The notes under the pieces: generated by a model
Seen by the model: only the letters and a program-made list of their open reading frames with translations
Told to the model about the DNA's origin: nothing
Database searches by the model: none
NCBI GenBank assembly: GCA_037074615.1
Contig: CM073534.1
Span: forward strand, 10,288,861-10,352,860
Direction: 5' to 3'
Source of the DNA: Leucaena leucocephala
Taxonomy: Eukaryota > Streptophyta > Magnoliopsida > Fabales > Fabaceae
DNA: 64,000 nt
Translations under genes and position numbers: made by a program
In this document: piece after piece, positions 12,561 through 24,916 of the stretch
Layout of the letters: each line of letters opens with the position of its first letter
Numbering within the stretch: the first letter of the stretch is position 1

Positions 12561-12872
12561 CTGCTATGAATTAGAATAAGAAAAGAAAGCGGCGAGCAGC
12601 GAAATACCGTCCTCGCCTCGTATAACGAAGACACAGACGGATTCATTGAACAAGGTCAGCCACGCAGATGGCCTCTTCTACCGCCGGGCCTGTCTGTTAA
12701 CGAAACTACTACCAGATTGAACAAAACAATCGGAGAAAATCGAAAAAAAGAGCAGGAGGGAGCTGATGATGTGACAGAGCGGCAAGTTTTCCCCGACCAA
12801 TGATGATTCCAACTCATTCACTGACCGGCCACTCCCTAATGTTTCTTCTCCGATCCTCGCCTCCCGGCGGCG

Positions 12873-13047
12873 GTATCCCTTCATATACTGATCGAACTCC
12901 GGCATGTGGATGCCTTTTCTCAATCCGGTCCCGGTCGAAGAACTCGGCTAACTCTTCCACCATTCCCTAGTCGATCATGTCTTCGACTCGGTTCATTAAG
13001 CAATCCAACAAAACAGGGAATGACACGTCCACCCACTCGCATCTCAA
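12873..13047 (-). pseudogene. Adenylate isopentenyltransferase (IPT) fragment, unit 1 copy b
   Basis: The minus strand gives LRCEWVDVSFPVLLDCLMNR, then VEDM, an in-frame stop, GMVEELAEFFDRD, a frame change, and GLRKGIHMPEFDQYMKGY. The order and spacing match the central part of plant adenylate IPTs. Copy b carries a stop that copy a lacks, whereas both share the same frame change between FFDRD and GLRKG. That break therefore predates their duplication. This copy is positionally equivalent to 28459-28613 in unit 2. Confidence 0.77.
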
Positions 13048-13789
13048 CTACTATGAATTATGCCTCTTTCTTTTTCAGATAAAAAAACCCAGTAGAAAAA
13101 TCAAGATCAAGATATATCGATCCTGAATTTACCTGGTCATTGTTTTCTAAAAACGTGTCCGAAATATCACCGATTAGAAAAGAAAACTTAACGTATATAT
13201 GAATGATGGTGGCGGGTAAGGTTCTTCAGTCGTTAATCGAAAACAGGGGAAATGGGAGAATCCGAACGAAAAAGGCCAACGGAGAACAATATTGAAGTCG
13301 CCTACGATGTCGGAGTCGAACAAGGTTCCGGAGGCAAATAACAAAGTTAATCTAAAACGGCTTTTGCTAAGTTCAGAAAAATATTTAAGCTCTCATTCTA
13401 TGAAAAATCTCAGAACCCTGAGATATGAATGGATACAGAGGAGTGGAGAGCCAAAGGAAAGACATATTCTTCCATCTGAACTTTTTCGGAAAATCTGAAC
13501 AGAACAGACACCGGAGCCACTGCTACGGAGCGGCCGAGACGGTGGCGGTTGAGGTCATGTATCAAAACAAAGCAGAGGAAGCAATCCCCAAATGTATGAA
13601 GAAGAATGGAAGAAACAATTTGGTTACAGAGCAGAAAACGATACGATACAGAGGTTATATTTGAGTATATGTACCTGCAGGGGAAGCAACGCCGGCCGGC
13701 GGACGATTTCTTCTGAGATTTGTAATATTTGAGTATAGCCAAAGACTCAATCTCTCAACTATGAAGAATTCAGAGATGTGTGATATGAA

Positions 13790-14445
13790 TATTTATGGAG
13801 AGAGAAACTGGCAGAGGTGGGACACGTGGCAGGGATGTAAACATGCCAACTGTGAATCAGCCATCTGCTTTTTTAATATTTTTAAAAAAATATTGTTAAA
13901 ATTTTAAAATAATAATGATAAATGCTGACCACCCTTGTCTTTAATAATCAGCCATCTGCTTTTAATATTTTTTTTATGTAAAATAAGTTCAGTCCGCATT
14001 TTAATTTGAGTTTGAGTGCTGATCACCCTTGACTTTTTAGGAAAAAATGGTAGCCGAAAAGTAATTTACAATATTTAACAATTTGATTAAAATTCAGAAG
14101 TGCTGTCATGGTTTTGTCTTTTGAATGCTGAAATTTACAATATTCAAAACCGGGAAAAAGCAAACGCATTGCAAACTTTCTTGGATAAGCCCTTCATTTT
14201 CTTTATTTATGGGAAGTATGGTTATTTGCACCTCATCTACTAATTAAATATGTTTTCATACTAATTAAAAACAGAAAATCAAAGGAAAGGACATGGAAGA
14301 AATAACATTTATTAGAGAGAATAATAAAAAATATAATTATTTAAATAGATAAAACTTAAAATATAAATTTAAAAATACTTAATTGCCCTTAACAAAATCA
14401 ACTAGATTTTCTACTACGTTCCCTCCTATCTTTAAAATAATTAAA
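13790..14445. other. Shared non-coding sequence of unit 1
   Basis: It is homologous in part to 29930-30134 and 35138-36045 of unit 2. The phrase caatatttaacaatttgatt at about 14070 is the intact target of the copia element that interrupts unit 2. No gene was seen. Confidence 0.6.
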
Positions 14446-17400
14446 AAAAAACTAAAAACCACTCGCCATTTATATATGTAATAATTAAAAAAAATTAAGG
14501 GATACTATCATGCGTTTGCATTACATGTTTTTTAAGTACAGGTTTTCTTTAATAGATTCTTAAAAATTTAATTCTATCAATAGACTATGTACATTTTCCC
14601 CTTTACAATACTATATATTTTACTTTTCTTTAATATACTTTCTTTTTTAATTTAGTGAATTGTATCTATACTTTTTTTCTCCTTATAGAGATGATATCAT
14701 TTACCACATCATTTAATAGCTAAATAGGGATGTAAAATTATAAATAAATTTATACTATAACCTCTCATTCATTTAAAAGCTTTCGATACTCTTCCTTAAT
14801 AGGGATTGATTATTGTAGTCGATGACTACTGTGCCCATGACATGAGTGTAAGGAATTGGAAGACATGCAGTGAAAATTAACTTAAAAATTTTTCCATTCC
14901 TTGTTAGGATCTACTGTATATGTTTAAGTCAAGTAGACAGAAGCATTACTCTTAGTGTTCCTCAGCGACTTCCACAGCTTCTGGTCACGATGTTCACAGC
15001 TTCTCTCCGCGGCTCGTGCTCCCTTTCCGATCGCAAGAAGTCGACAACTCAGGTCGACTTCCTCTACTGATATCCACACGAACAGCGTTCCAACTACGAA
15101 CGACGTGCTAGCGTCTCTTGTCCCTCCAGGGCTTTCTCAAGAATTTATCCTCTCTGTCTCTATTTTGGCAGTTTCTTATCTGCAAACCTTTTTGCCGATT
15201 GCCCTTCGGCCTTTCTGTGTTCTATATGTTTTTAAAACGTAGCTCCTAAAATCAGATATATAGGATGCTACGCGCTTTTCTCTACCGAATTGGATTTTTG
15301 GAGTTAATCTTATATTAATTCTGAAATTAATACAATATCATATATTGTATAATTTGATAAGAAACTAATTAAATAAATAATATTTATATTAAATCCGTCC
15401 CACAGATTGAATTCACCTATTTATTTAATTTAAATTAAAGATAAGACTGAACTATATTTGATTTATTCTCATAAATTAAATTTGAGATATCATATCAATT
15501 TGAATTTTAAATTCAAACGTGATAGAAATTTAATTTATCCTTATAAATTAAATCTTATAAATATCTCTTATATGAGATATCTTATCAATTTGAATTTCAA
15601 ATTCAACCGTGATAGAGATTCAATTTATCCTTATAAATTAAATCTTATAAATATCTCTTATATGAGATATCCTATCAATTTGAATTTCAAATTCAAACGT
15701 GATAGAGATTTAATTTATCCTTATAAATTAAATCTTATATATCTCTTATATATAATGTATATATACGAATTTATATATATACGAATATAAATCTAAATAA
15801 ATATATACATCCACCCTGGATCATTCATTGAATCTGGACATGTCTTAGATTCAATGAATCTGGACATCATAGCTCGTGTTGAGCTATTTTGTGTGCGACC
15901 CTGTAGGCCCATATGAAGTTGGCAGTTGGCCATTTGCTATACTGGCCCACAAGTCGCAAGTGATCTCTAGCAGGACATAACGACTTCCCAAATCATATGA
16001 GGATCGTTAAACGATGTAACCTTTTATACAACCATATCATGTTCCTTCTTTCACGCGATATTTTGGTCATGGATGAGGCATGGATAATGTCATCCTCCTA
16101 TTCCTGACCGTTACTTTCTCAATCCCTGAGTAGTCTGATTATAGAAATAGAACTACCTTTCCATTACAGTATGGCCATATATTTCTCAGACTCACTCTTT
16201 GAGGGACCCAGTAATATCTCTCTACGAATGTGAGGGACAAATTCCATGTTAACTATTCACATTCCTCCGCATGAAAAACCACTAAGCCTGAACGTAGTCT
16301 TTATAATCACTCGGTCAAAAGTGACTTTTGATTAGGTCAAAGCTTAGCGTTTCTCATGTAGGAATCTATGATGATCTCAGGTTAAAGGGCATAGTAACAT
16401 GATTTGTATATGAGAGAAGCTTATGACGTAACCCATGCAGCTCTCCCATAGCGGGTCGGTCCAATACCTTGTACTCTTACATATGCCTGTGACTTTGATT
16501 TATATCTATATACATCTTCAAAGTCATACTGGTTTTATTTGATCTCTGCTCCCGCATAGATGACCGACCAGGGACATTTATGATAAGAGCAAAAATTATC
16601 TAAGGATGATTATCATAGTAAACATGCAAATAATATGATAGCACAATTAATAAATTCATAAATCAATAATATTTATAAGATAATGATTGGCTCATAGGGC
16701 ACGATTTCCAACAATGGGGGAGAGGAGTCACCCGATATTTCTACCAACCGGTTCATAGGTCGCTTTATGGCCTCTGTTTTAATTTTTGAATCATTTATAT
16801 ATATAAATTAAAAAATTAAGAGAAAATATATTTTAAAAAAAATAAGAAAGATAGAAATGAATTATATTTCATTCAAAATCGAAAACAAATTATATTTTCT
16901 TCTACGTAAGTAAACCGAAAAATACTGAAGAATTCCAATAAGGGGTAATAGAGCTACAAGAAAATTAATATTTGAGTAAAATAGACTAATTTATAACATT
17001 TTAAATTTTCTTCTAATATCGTAGTAATTAGTATATGAAGACGTTAAAGAAGTATTATTACAAGAGAATAAGGAACCTTATTATCATTTGTTTATAATTA
17101 AAGTAAGAAATTGAATTAAAAAGGTGATTTTGTAGATATAAAATATTTTATATTTCAAAATAAAAATTAGTAAAAGACAATACTAAGTAACAGTAATATG
17201 AATTTAATAAATATTATATATATAATTTTGGCTATAAAAGTTTTTTTTTTGTTATGTTTTGAATTTAGCTCCTGATGATGGATGCCAATTACCGTCAATT
17301 TTCCAAAGTCCCCCCCTCACCCTTACAGTCAGACGAAAATGGCTTGAAAACGCCACCGTTTTAAGCAGCACATTGGTAGCGGAGAGAAGCCAAGTCCAAA

Positions 17401-17725
17401 TAGGAAGGAGTATATTTTTTGCTAGAAGTATTATTCCTACCCATAAATTAGTTAAAGTAACTTTATATTGTGGATCAAAAGAATTATAACTCATTTTTAA
17501 TATATTTTATATAAATTAAAATAAAATTTAAATTTTATTAAATTTGTATATTTTTTTACATTTATGAATTATTCTCAAGTCTTTCTTCTATTTCTCTTTT
17601 TCCAACCTAAATGAAATAAGAGTAAAATTTAAAAATAATCATTAATAATTTTCCAAATGACTTATATTGAGACTTAATTTTTTTTCCCTACAAATTACTT
17701 ACAATTAGGATAAGAGTGATACTTC
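14446..17725. mobile_element. 3.3-kb segment present only in unit 1, with a copia LTR-like end
   Basis: Unit 2 runs straight from the sequence at 14445 to that at 17726 (its junction is near 36050). The segment ends in GC-moderate DNA whose minus strand, read from 16713, starts TGTTGGAAATCGTGCCCTAT. That resembles the 5' end of Angela/BARE-type Ty1/copia LTRs (TGTTGGRAATATGCCCTAG). About 1.4 kb or more downstream on that strand remains unannotated by any coding frame, which fits a solo or truncated LTR. I could not find a matching 5-bp target duplication, primer-binding site or pol domain. Deletion in unit 2 rather than insertion in unit 1 is therefore possible for part of the segment. Confidence 0.5.
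15483..15750 (+). repeat. Three tandem copies of a 90-bp unit
   Basis: Copies start at 15483, 15573 and 15663, each beginning tgagatatc and containing caatttgaattt, cgtgatagaga and aatttatccttataaat. The third copy ends slightly short. The array lies inside the LTR-like segment. The 110-residue open frame across it, with repeated YPYKLNLINISYM, is a by-product of the repeat. Confidence 0.9.
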
Positions 17726-19477
17726 TAAAAGAATTATAAAATTCCTTTCTAAGTTTGTTATTTTAAAAATTTATAAAATGGTAATTGTTTTCACTGAACA
17801 AGGAAAAAATATAGCAAAATAAGATGATGTAAATCAGCCCTCCTTTCAGAGTTTTTAATACACTCTTATTTTCTGAAAATGTTGAGTTTGGATTGGTCAA
17901 AATTAAAACGCAATTGTCATTTATAAACCAACTACTCATAAGAATTCTTTTGGAATGAGGAAATATTATAAAATTATTTAACTTTTAGTTAACTAATTTT
18001 TATCCAATGTTATGAGTATTTATTTCTGAAGGACAAATATTTTGTTTATTGAAGGGTTAAAGAGCAATTTTATTCTAAAAGTTTTTTTCTATGAGCACTA
18101 GTTATCTAATTTTTTTTTAGAATAATATCACATCTGAAATTCACAAAATATAGAAAAGTCACTCTGTTATCTAAAATTAAGTTTAACCGTTAGTTGATCA
18201 ATATGTTAGCATGACATGCTATATGATATTCACATCATCTTTTATTTTAAATTAAGGTATAAATTTATCCCAAAAATTTTTATTTATAAGTGATGGATAT
18301 CCAAATTTTTTTTATTCAATATCCCCTTACCATTATTTACATTTAATTTGATTAAATATGTTAAGTTAGTCCGGACATGTCATTTACTTCTTCTTTTTTC
18401 AAGTTATATTTATAAAAAATGAAAAAACAAACGCATCCCTCTAGACTATATCATTATTAAAGTATCGCTCTCAGCTGACCATACTCTCGCAACCTCTCAA
18501 AATATAATATATATTATTTCTAAAATAAAATATAATCTCTCAAGAGTGATATTCTTTTTATAATAAAGTATACTCTTTTAACGACAGAGTTGGGAGGAAT
18601 ATATTTTTTTATTTTTTTCTTATTTATAAATTTAACCTTGAAAAAAATGATATGAATGATACATAGACTGGTCAGTTCAATATATTTGATCAAACTAACA
18701 GTCAAATTGAACATAGATAATCATTGGGGTAATATTGAACAAAATAAAACTTTCGAATACCCAATGCCCCAAGTGAAAACTTTCAAGATAAATTTATACT
18801 TTAAACAAAAATAAAAAATAATATAAATATAACATGGCATGCCATATCAGCATATTGATTAATTAATATTTAAATTTAATTTTAAATAATGGTCTGAACA
18901 ATATTATTATAATTTATAAACTTCTAAAATAACATTGCTTCAAAAAAAAAATTCTAAGCAACCAGCACTTGCTTTTAAGTAAAAAATTTTAGATTAAAAT
19001 TATCTTCTAACTCTTTATTAAATTATTTTAACAAGAGGCCATGAATTGTTGGCTTTTTGGACGAAGCTTACCGGGTGCAGATCTCAAATTAATTGGGTGT
19101 GTGGAAGGGGTTTAGACCTTAAGTTCCCACTAGAGCTAATAATTTAGATTGGGGCGCGTCAACCAGCCAAAAAAATAGTAAGTTAGATTAAAAAAAGCAA
19201 GACTATTTTAATGTGGAGTCTTTTTTATTTACCCTATTAACTTATCCAAAAAGCATATTAATCTATCGGATTAGCAGGTTAATCTATTTTCTTAATTTTA
19301 TTATTAATTTATTTATATTCTACCCATTTTCATTTTCTACACGTAAATCTAACCCTCTCTCGTCGACTCTTTATTATTTCAAATCTTATTATTATATTAT
19401 TATTTTACTATTTTCAATTTTGTATTATAAAAATTAAATTAAAAAAGTGACTGGGGTGAGTTTAGGTGAGTTAAGGG

Positions 19478-19985
19478 TATATTTATAAACATACTAAATT
19501 TAAGTTTTATAAAAATTAAATTTTAAAATTTTTTAAAATAAATAATTATATTTGTTTAAACGAATTTTTAGACTAAATTATGGTTTAAAATTAAAATTTT
19601 AGATAAACTAGTTAGAATAGTTTATAAAATAGTAAAATAGTTTATGAACTAACTAATTATTATATCACCCATACTTTTTCTTATACCATCTCTCCTACTT
19701 TTTTTACATACTCTCTTATCTCTCCTACTTTTTCTCACACTATCTCTCTTTTCTTTTTTTACACTATCTCTCCTCTTATATCTTATATCTCTTTATTTAA
19801 TACTCATAGTATTTTTTATAATTTACTAATAATAAAAATACTTCTAAAGATAATTGTTCAAACATTCATTTATTTAAAATTATTTTTTTTATAAATTTTT
19901 TTTTAAAAATTATTTTCTATAAATTATCTAAAAAAAATTTCTGTAAACTTATTTTCAAAATCTTCTATAAACACACAATAAAATA
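19478..19985 (-). mobile_element. Tourist-like MITE, family A, unit 1 only
   Basis: About 500 bp, reverse orientation relative to the copy at 20486. It has the family's internal landmarks: ctaactaattattatatcac, the pyrimidine-rich tctctcctacttttt stretch, and tttataatttactaataata. Unit 2 lacks it: its sequence passes from gagttaa to atatcaac at about 37820-37830, giving an empty site. No coding capacity. Confidence 0.7.
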
Positions 19986-20210
19986 TCAACAAGCCAAGAA
20001 TAAGGTATTTTCAACCCGACCTGACACAGTTCTGAACAAAATGAGCCGCATTACTAGACCTACTTTCCACATTCTTTTTCGTGAACAACTGACTTATGTT
20101 ATTTTATATTATTATCTATACAGTTGGCACAAGTTATTACAGCTTCGAGAATGAGCAACAGTCGCAGTCTAGAATGTGAGAAATACAATTTTATGTGCTT
20201 TTAACTAAAG

Positions 20211-20235
20211 GAACGAATATTTAGAATATTCGTTC
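20211..20235. repeat. Perfect 11-bp inverted repeat with 3-nt loop (unit 1)
   Basis: GAACGAATATT and AATATTCGTTC flank TAG. The identical structure is kept at 38064-38088 in unit 2. Its function is unknown; it may be a relic transposon end or simply a palindrome. Confidence 0.8.
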
Positions 20236-20485
20236 ATAACAAATGGGGTTGGGAAAAGCAAAACATCATGGAGGTCAAAAGTCATCGCACACGAAATAAA
20301 ATTAATCAACGAATTTAAATACAACTGATTTGATAATATTGTTAGGCTTAATATCTAAAATTCCATAATACAATAAAAGAAAGATATATAGTATCATAAA
20401 GAATAACTAATCCCTTGATATTATAAACTTCTATAGAGAGTTTTAGCGTTGGAATAAAAAGTATAAGAAAGAGATATAAGGTCTG

Positions 20486-20963
20486 TTTAGATAGAATTTT
20501 AAAAATAGATTTATAAAAAAAAAGCTTTTAGACAGCTTATAAAAAAGGATTTTTGGAGAAGAGATTATGAAAAAAAATGGTTTTGAATAAATGAGTGTTT
20601 AGATAGTTATTTTCAAAAATACTTTTGTTATTGATAAATTATAAAAAAGGGTATGAGTATTAAATGAGGAGAGATAAGAGATGAAAGGAGAGAGGGTGTA
20701 AGAGATAAAAGAGAGAAGAAATAGGAGAGATGAGAGAGGGTGTAAGAAAAAGTATGGGTAATATAGTAATTGGTTAGTTCATAAGTGGTTTACTGTTCCA
20801 TAAGCTGCTCTGATCAGCTTATCTGAAACATTGGTTTTAAATCATAATTTAGTTCAAAAGCCCGTTTGAATAAATATGACTGTTTGTTTTAAAATTTCTC
20901 CAAATTAAAATTTTACCCTAAAAAAACTTTTAAAACCTTGATTTCACATAAACCAAACAGGCA
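20486..20963 (+). mobile_element. Tourist-like MITE, family A, unit 1 only
   Basis: Begins GGTCTGTTTAGATAG and ends AAACCAAACAGGC, an imperfect inverted pair. The empty site in unit 2 (gatatagttg near 38326-38335) shows that the element is inserted here and that about 3 bp (ATA) are duplicated. Internal landmarks are a GA-rich tract and gtaatatagtaattggttag. No coding capacity. Confidence 0.75.
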
Positions 20964-21051
20964 CATAGTTGAAAGGAGAAAGTGAGAAAATTTGATAGTG
21001 ATGAATGTAAAAATTATGAGGTAGATGAAACTTACAATATTCACAAGCTAT

Positions 21052-21095
<44 letters not shown>

Positions 21096-23155
21096 GAGTT
21101 ATGGACAAAAGAAACATTGGTAAAAACCCAAAAAAGAAATAGTAGTAGTTACTCTTACTACTACTAATTTAAAAATAAAAATATTAATTATAAAATATAT
21201 TTAATTAATTTAAATAAATTTAAAAAATTAGATAAATTAATTAATTATACTAATTGTGTATTTATTTTTGTAAAATATTATATTTAAACTATCTTTAATA
21301 GATATCATTTAATATATACATTTATATAGAGATATATTTAAGAAAAATATAATTTTAAAAGATAAAAAGAATTAAAGTCTTATATTTAAAAATAAATATA
21401 ACCCCATATAAATTATAATTAGAAACAGATGGAGTAATAATAATAATAATAATGCTTTTTAATAAAAACAAGTAAGATAAAAATTTAAAAGAAAATTAGT
21501 CAGAAAAAGATAAAAATATAATTTGAACCTTGTTTACTTTATACAGTTTAAAATATAAAAATGTTATATTAGAAGCCTAAAATCTAATCATGATTTATTA
21601 GCATTCAATTATGCCATCATCATTTAAATTTATTGAGTAAATATTTTTTATTAAATAAATTTAAAGAATTAAAATGAAACTTAATACAAATTTAAATGAT
21701 TAAACATATATTTTATTCTATTTTTAAAATGATGCTAAAGGTAATAGCCATCAAATATATATAATATTAATTATAATTGAGAAAAAAATAATAAGATTAG
21801 TAAATTAATTTTTTAAAAAAACAATAAAATCAATTATCTCACAAAAATGGCCCTTTTCATTCCTCCCTTGGTTGATAATATTCATCTCATCTCATCTCCC
21901 TCACAATTACGGACCCACGCACCACCTACTTTAATTTGATTATCTTAAGGTATAATTTGCTAGCATGAAGGAATGTTTTTATAAAAAATTGAAAAAGAAA
22001 TAAAAGTAAAAATAAATAAAAAATAAATTTTAAAAGTTTATTTAGTATAATAAAAATGAGTATAGAATTAATATTTTTTTTATAAATTGAGATAAAATAA
22101 TCTAAAATATCTTTTATAAATTAGGAAGGGTTAAAATTATTTAAAAATTTTATAATTTAGATAAAATGATCTAAAATATTTTATTTTTATTTCTATAATC
22201 TTATTTTTTTTTATTTTTTTATAAAATTAAAATAATTTAAAATATTAAAAATAAAAATAGAAGTAGAAATTATTATACTAAACAAACACATCCCTTCCCC
22301 ATCCCCTTCCCTTTGATTCAGGAAGCAAATAAATGTATGATTACTTCATCCCCAGTTCTTTTATAAGTGTGTTTAATTAATAAAAAATGATTTAAAATGA
22401 TTCTAAAAAATAAAAACAGTTAAATTAAGATTCTAAATATTATAAATAATATAGAGGTATAAATACCCATTCTAACATGTTAAAGTTTTAGGTGAAAAGA
22501 TTAAAATGCATATCCCACTCCTTCCTAGTGTTATTCATAGTAATTGTTGCATCATTGCTAGTGGAGACGGTCTGATAGTGTACCTTCATTATCGTCGTTG
22601 GTAGAAAGATGACAAAGGAGTGTACACGCACGTGTGTGGGGAAATCGAGGTGGGGTCAAAGTTAAAAGCCCGACATGTCAAATCGACAAACCCAAAGTCG
22701 GCTTCTTCTTCTTCTTCTTTTTTTTAAAAAAATAAAAAAATCTGAAAGTCAATAATACATCTTTATTGAAAACTATACAGAGGGAATGGAAGTAGTAGCA
22801 AAATGAAACGGGGAATCCTAGTTAGATTCATCTAAAATAGTAAAATCTAAATTTAGACCTATATTTTAATTAAATTTTTAATTAGACCAAAAGGCTTAAA
22901 TAGAAATTTCTAAATATTATTAAAAGACTAGAATAACCCCTATGGTTAAAAGTTAAAATAATGATAGTGTGTGCGCACTGTATAATAATGGATCGTCTGA
23001 AAATGCTTTGAAATGGATCAAAAGTTTGTTTGTATAAGTATTTTGATCTTTTAATAACATTCAGAAATCTCTATTCAGGCCCTTTGACTTGATTAGGGAT
23101 TTATTAAAAGTGTAGGTCTAAAATTGGATTTAGATATCTCAACATGATTTAAGGT

Positions 23156-23933
23156 GTGTTTGAATTAGTTTTTAGATAATATATTTTAAGAAAAATATAT
23201 TATGAAGAATAGATTTTGGGAAAAAGGTGATTTTAAAAATTAGAGATATTTAGGTGATTAGTAGCAGAATCACTTTTCTATAGATAATTTATTAAAAAAA
23301 GACATAAACTAATATGATAATTACATAAATAATAAATTTTATTTTATATTTTTTCATTTAAGTAATTATAAAATAATACATATACATATGTATTTGAGTA
23401 AAGTAAAAATTTACAATATTTACCTTAATTTTAATTTTTTTTCTTATTAAAAATTTTATTAGAGTTAACTAATTTAGATGACTGTTAAAAAATATGGAAG
23501 ATTGTAACTTTTATTAGTAAATTTATCTTTTTTTTCAAAATTTTAAAATAAAAAATTAAAATTTTAAATTTTAAATAGGTATTTATCTTTATTTTTTTAT
23601 AAAATTTAAATTATTGTGACACTGGATCAAAAAGTTACACAAAAATTTAAATAAAATAATAAACTCACACACAAACCGAAAATCAAAAAGCAGTGAATGC
23701 TGCCAACGGTGAAAGGGAAAATGGACAAAAAAAAGTAAAGAGAGTGAATGCTGCCAACGGTCACACAAGAAAGTTACTATGTAATAAATTTTTTAAAAAC
23801 TATGGTTTGAAGACTCAAACCATGATTTATATAGACAATCGATTTTCAAAAAAAAATTGTGTTTAGCATTCATTTTCTCAAATCATGATTTTATTTATAA
23901 TATATTTCTACAATTGATTGTCAAACACATGCT
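23156..23933. mobile_element. MITE of a second family, unit 1 only
   Basis: Ends GGTGTGTTTGAATTAG and TTGTCAAACACATGC are inverted. Comparison with unit 2 (gatttaattggg at about 39163) shows an empty site and duplication of TTAA or a 3-bp subset (TTA/TAA). The latter fits PIF/Harbinger-Tourist insertion. The interior is AT-rich, with a nearly palindromic segment caaaccatg...catggtttg-like at about 23800-23830. Confidence 0.65.
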
Positions 23934-24916
23934 TAATTGGGATTCTCTCAAATGAAATATATAATTAAATAACTATTAAACTGTTTGTACAAAATAATAC
24001 TTACTTTTTTAATCTAAATAATTATTAAAGGCTAAATTATCAATAAGCAATTATAATATAATTTAAAAATATATTTAATAGTTCATAATTAATTAGAAAT
24101 ATCTTTTAGTATATTTGAACTCAAATATTCAAAATTTTTAAAAAATCACTTAGGTAAAATATAGCAACTTGTTAAAAAATATGTTTGTAATTTTTTATCT
24201 TATACATTTTCTAATAATTTTTTAATCACAAAAATCATTCTAATAATAATTATCTAAATACTCATTTATTCAGAATCACATTTTTCTATAAAATCTTCTT
24301 TACAAACCTTTTTAGAAAAGTTATTCAAAAATATTTATTTTATAAACATTTTTTAAAAAAATGTATTCAAACAAGTCCTAAAGTTAAAATAAAAATGAAT
24401 TTAATAAATAAAAAATTATATTAACCCTAGGTGCAAACAACGAGGGATGAATGAGGCTCTTCCCTCCATTAGTTTCTAGGCAGTTGAACCAGAGGGGGAA
24501 ATTGCATAAATTATTTTATAATTTTTGTTTCTTTGATTCTGGGCAGGAAAAAATCCAAAGAATCATTAGCATATGAATACCATGTATGAAAATAACTTAT
24601 TATAAAAGTGTGTATTATTAGCCATTATTGTTGTCCTTTATAAAAAGTGAAATTTATTTAAACAAAATAAAATGATACATAATACTTTAGGTTTTTCAAG
24701 CTGCGATTCATAAAAGTCATTTATGGAAAGCATACAAAATAGAAAGGTCGAATATTTAATATTAAAAAACTTATTTAAATTGAATATTAAATTTTTATCT
24801 CCTCTTTCTAATTCTCCTTGAGGTTTTATCTACATTTATCCTATTTTTCCGAACCTGCTCTTAAATATTAAAATTCCCGAAAAACCCCAAGTCTCCACCT
24901 GAGTGAACTTTTATAA

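Larger units (their letters stand above)
12150..13790 (-). pseudogene. Gene-like GC-richer block, unit 1 copy (unidentified gene remains with IPT fragments)
   Basis: This 1.6-kb block stands out from its AT-rich surroundings and recurs in unit 2. Read on the minus strand it holds, in order: a leader at about 13750-13650; a Met-led frame from about 13558 with S/T/G-rich residues (MTSTATNSPLRSS-like in unit 2) that soon hits a stop; a region of mixed frames; an IPT fragment; a Ser/Arg-rich region; a second IPT fragment; and a short frame from ATG 12280 ending in GYGSQRPKR. Stops and frame changes interrupt all of it. I cannot name the non-IPT parts. The block may be a decayed gene into which IPT sequence was copied, or a decayed divergent IPT paralogue. 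Confidence 0.5.
9206..24915 (+). repeat. Tandem segmental duplication, unit 1
   Basis: This segment is repeated in direct orientation by the adjoining 24916-40873. Matching landmarks occur in the same order: the opening ggcatcccacat...ggaaagtg (9283 and 24972), tgacgtgaatttcttttt (9603 and 25271), tcgccttacatgtggacatgg (10269 and 25961), the gene-like block (12150-13790 and 27780-29300), the hairpin at 20211 and 38064, tagtgtgtgcgcactgtata (22966 and 38981) and the closing gtctccacct (24891 and 40850). Unit 1 has segments absent from unit 2: about 14445-17725, 19478-19985, 20486-20963, about 21280-22620 and about 23156-23933. These may be insertions here or deletions there, and are listed separately where identifiable. 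Confidence 0.9.
17726..24915. other. AT-rich right part of unit 1, no gene seen
   Basis: Non-coding sequence homologous to about 36055-40873 in unit 2. It includes MITEs (listed), an AT dinucleotide run at about 21059-21090, a CTT run at about 22702-22720, and unit-1-only sequence at about 21280-22620. No frame shows conserved coding character when the two units are compared by eye. Confidence 0.6.

Noticed and set aside
15458..15790. 110-residue open frame with repeated YPYKLNLINISYM
   Set aside because: It is a by-product of the 90-bp tandem repeat, whose length is a multiple of three.
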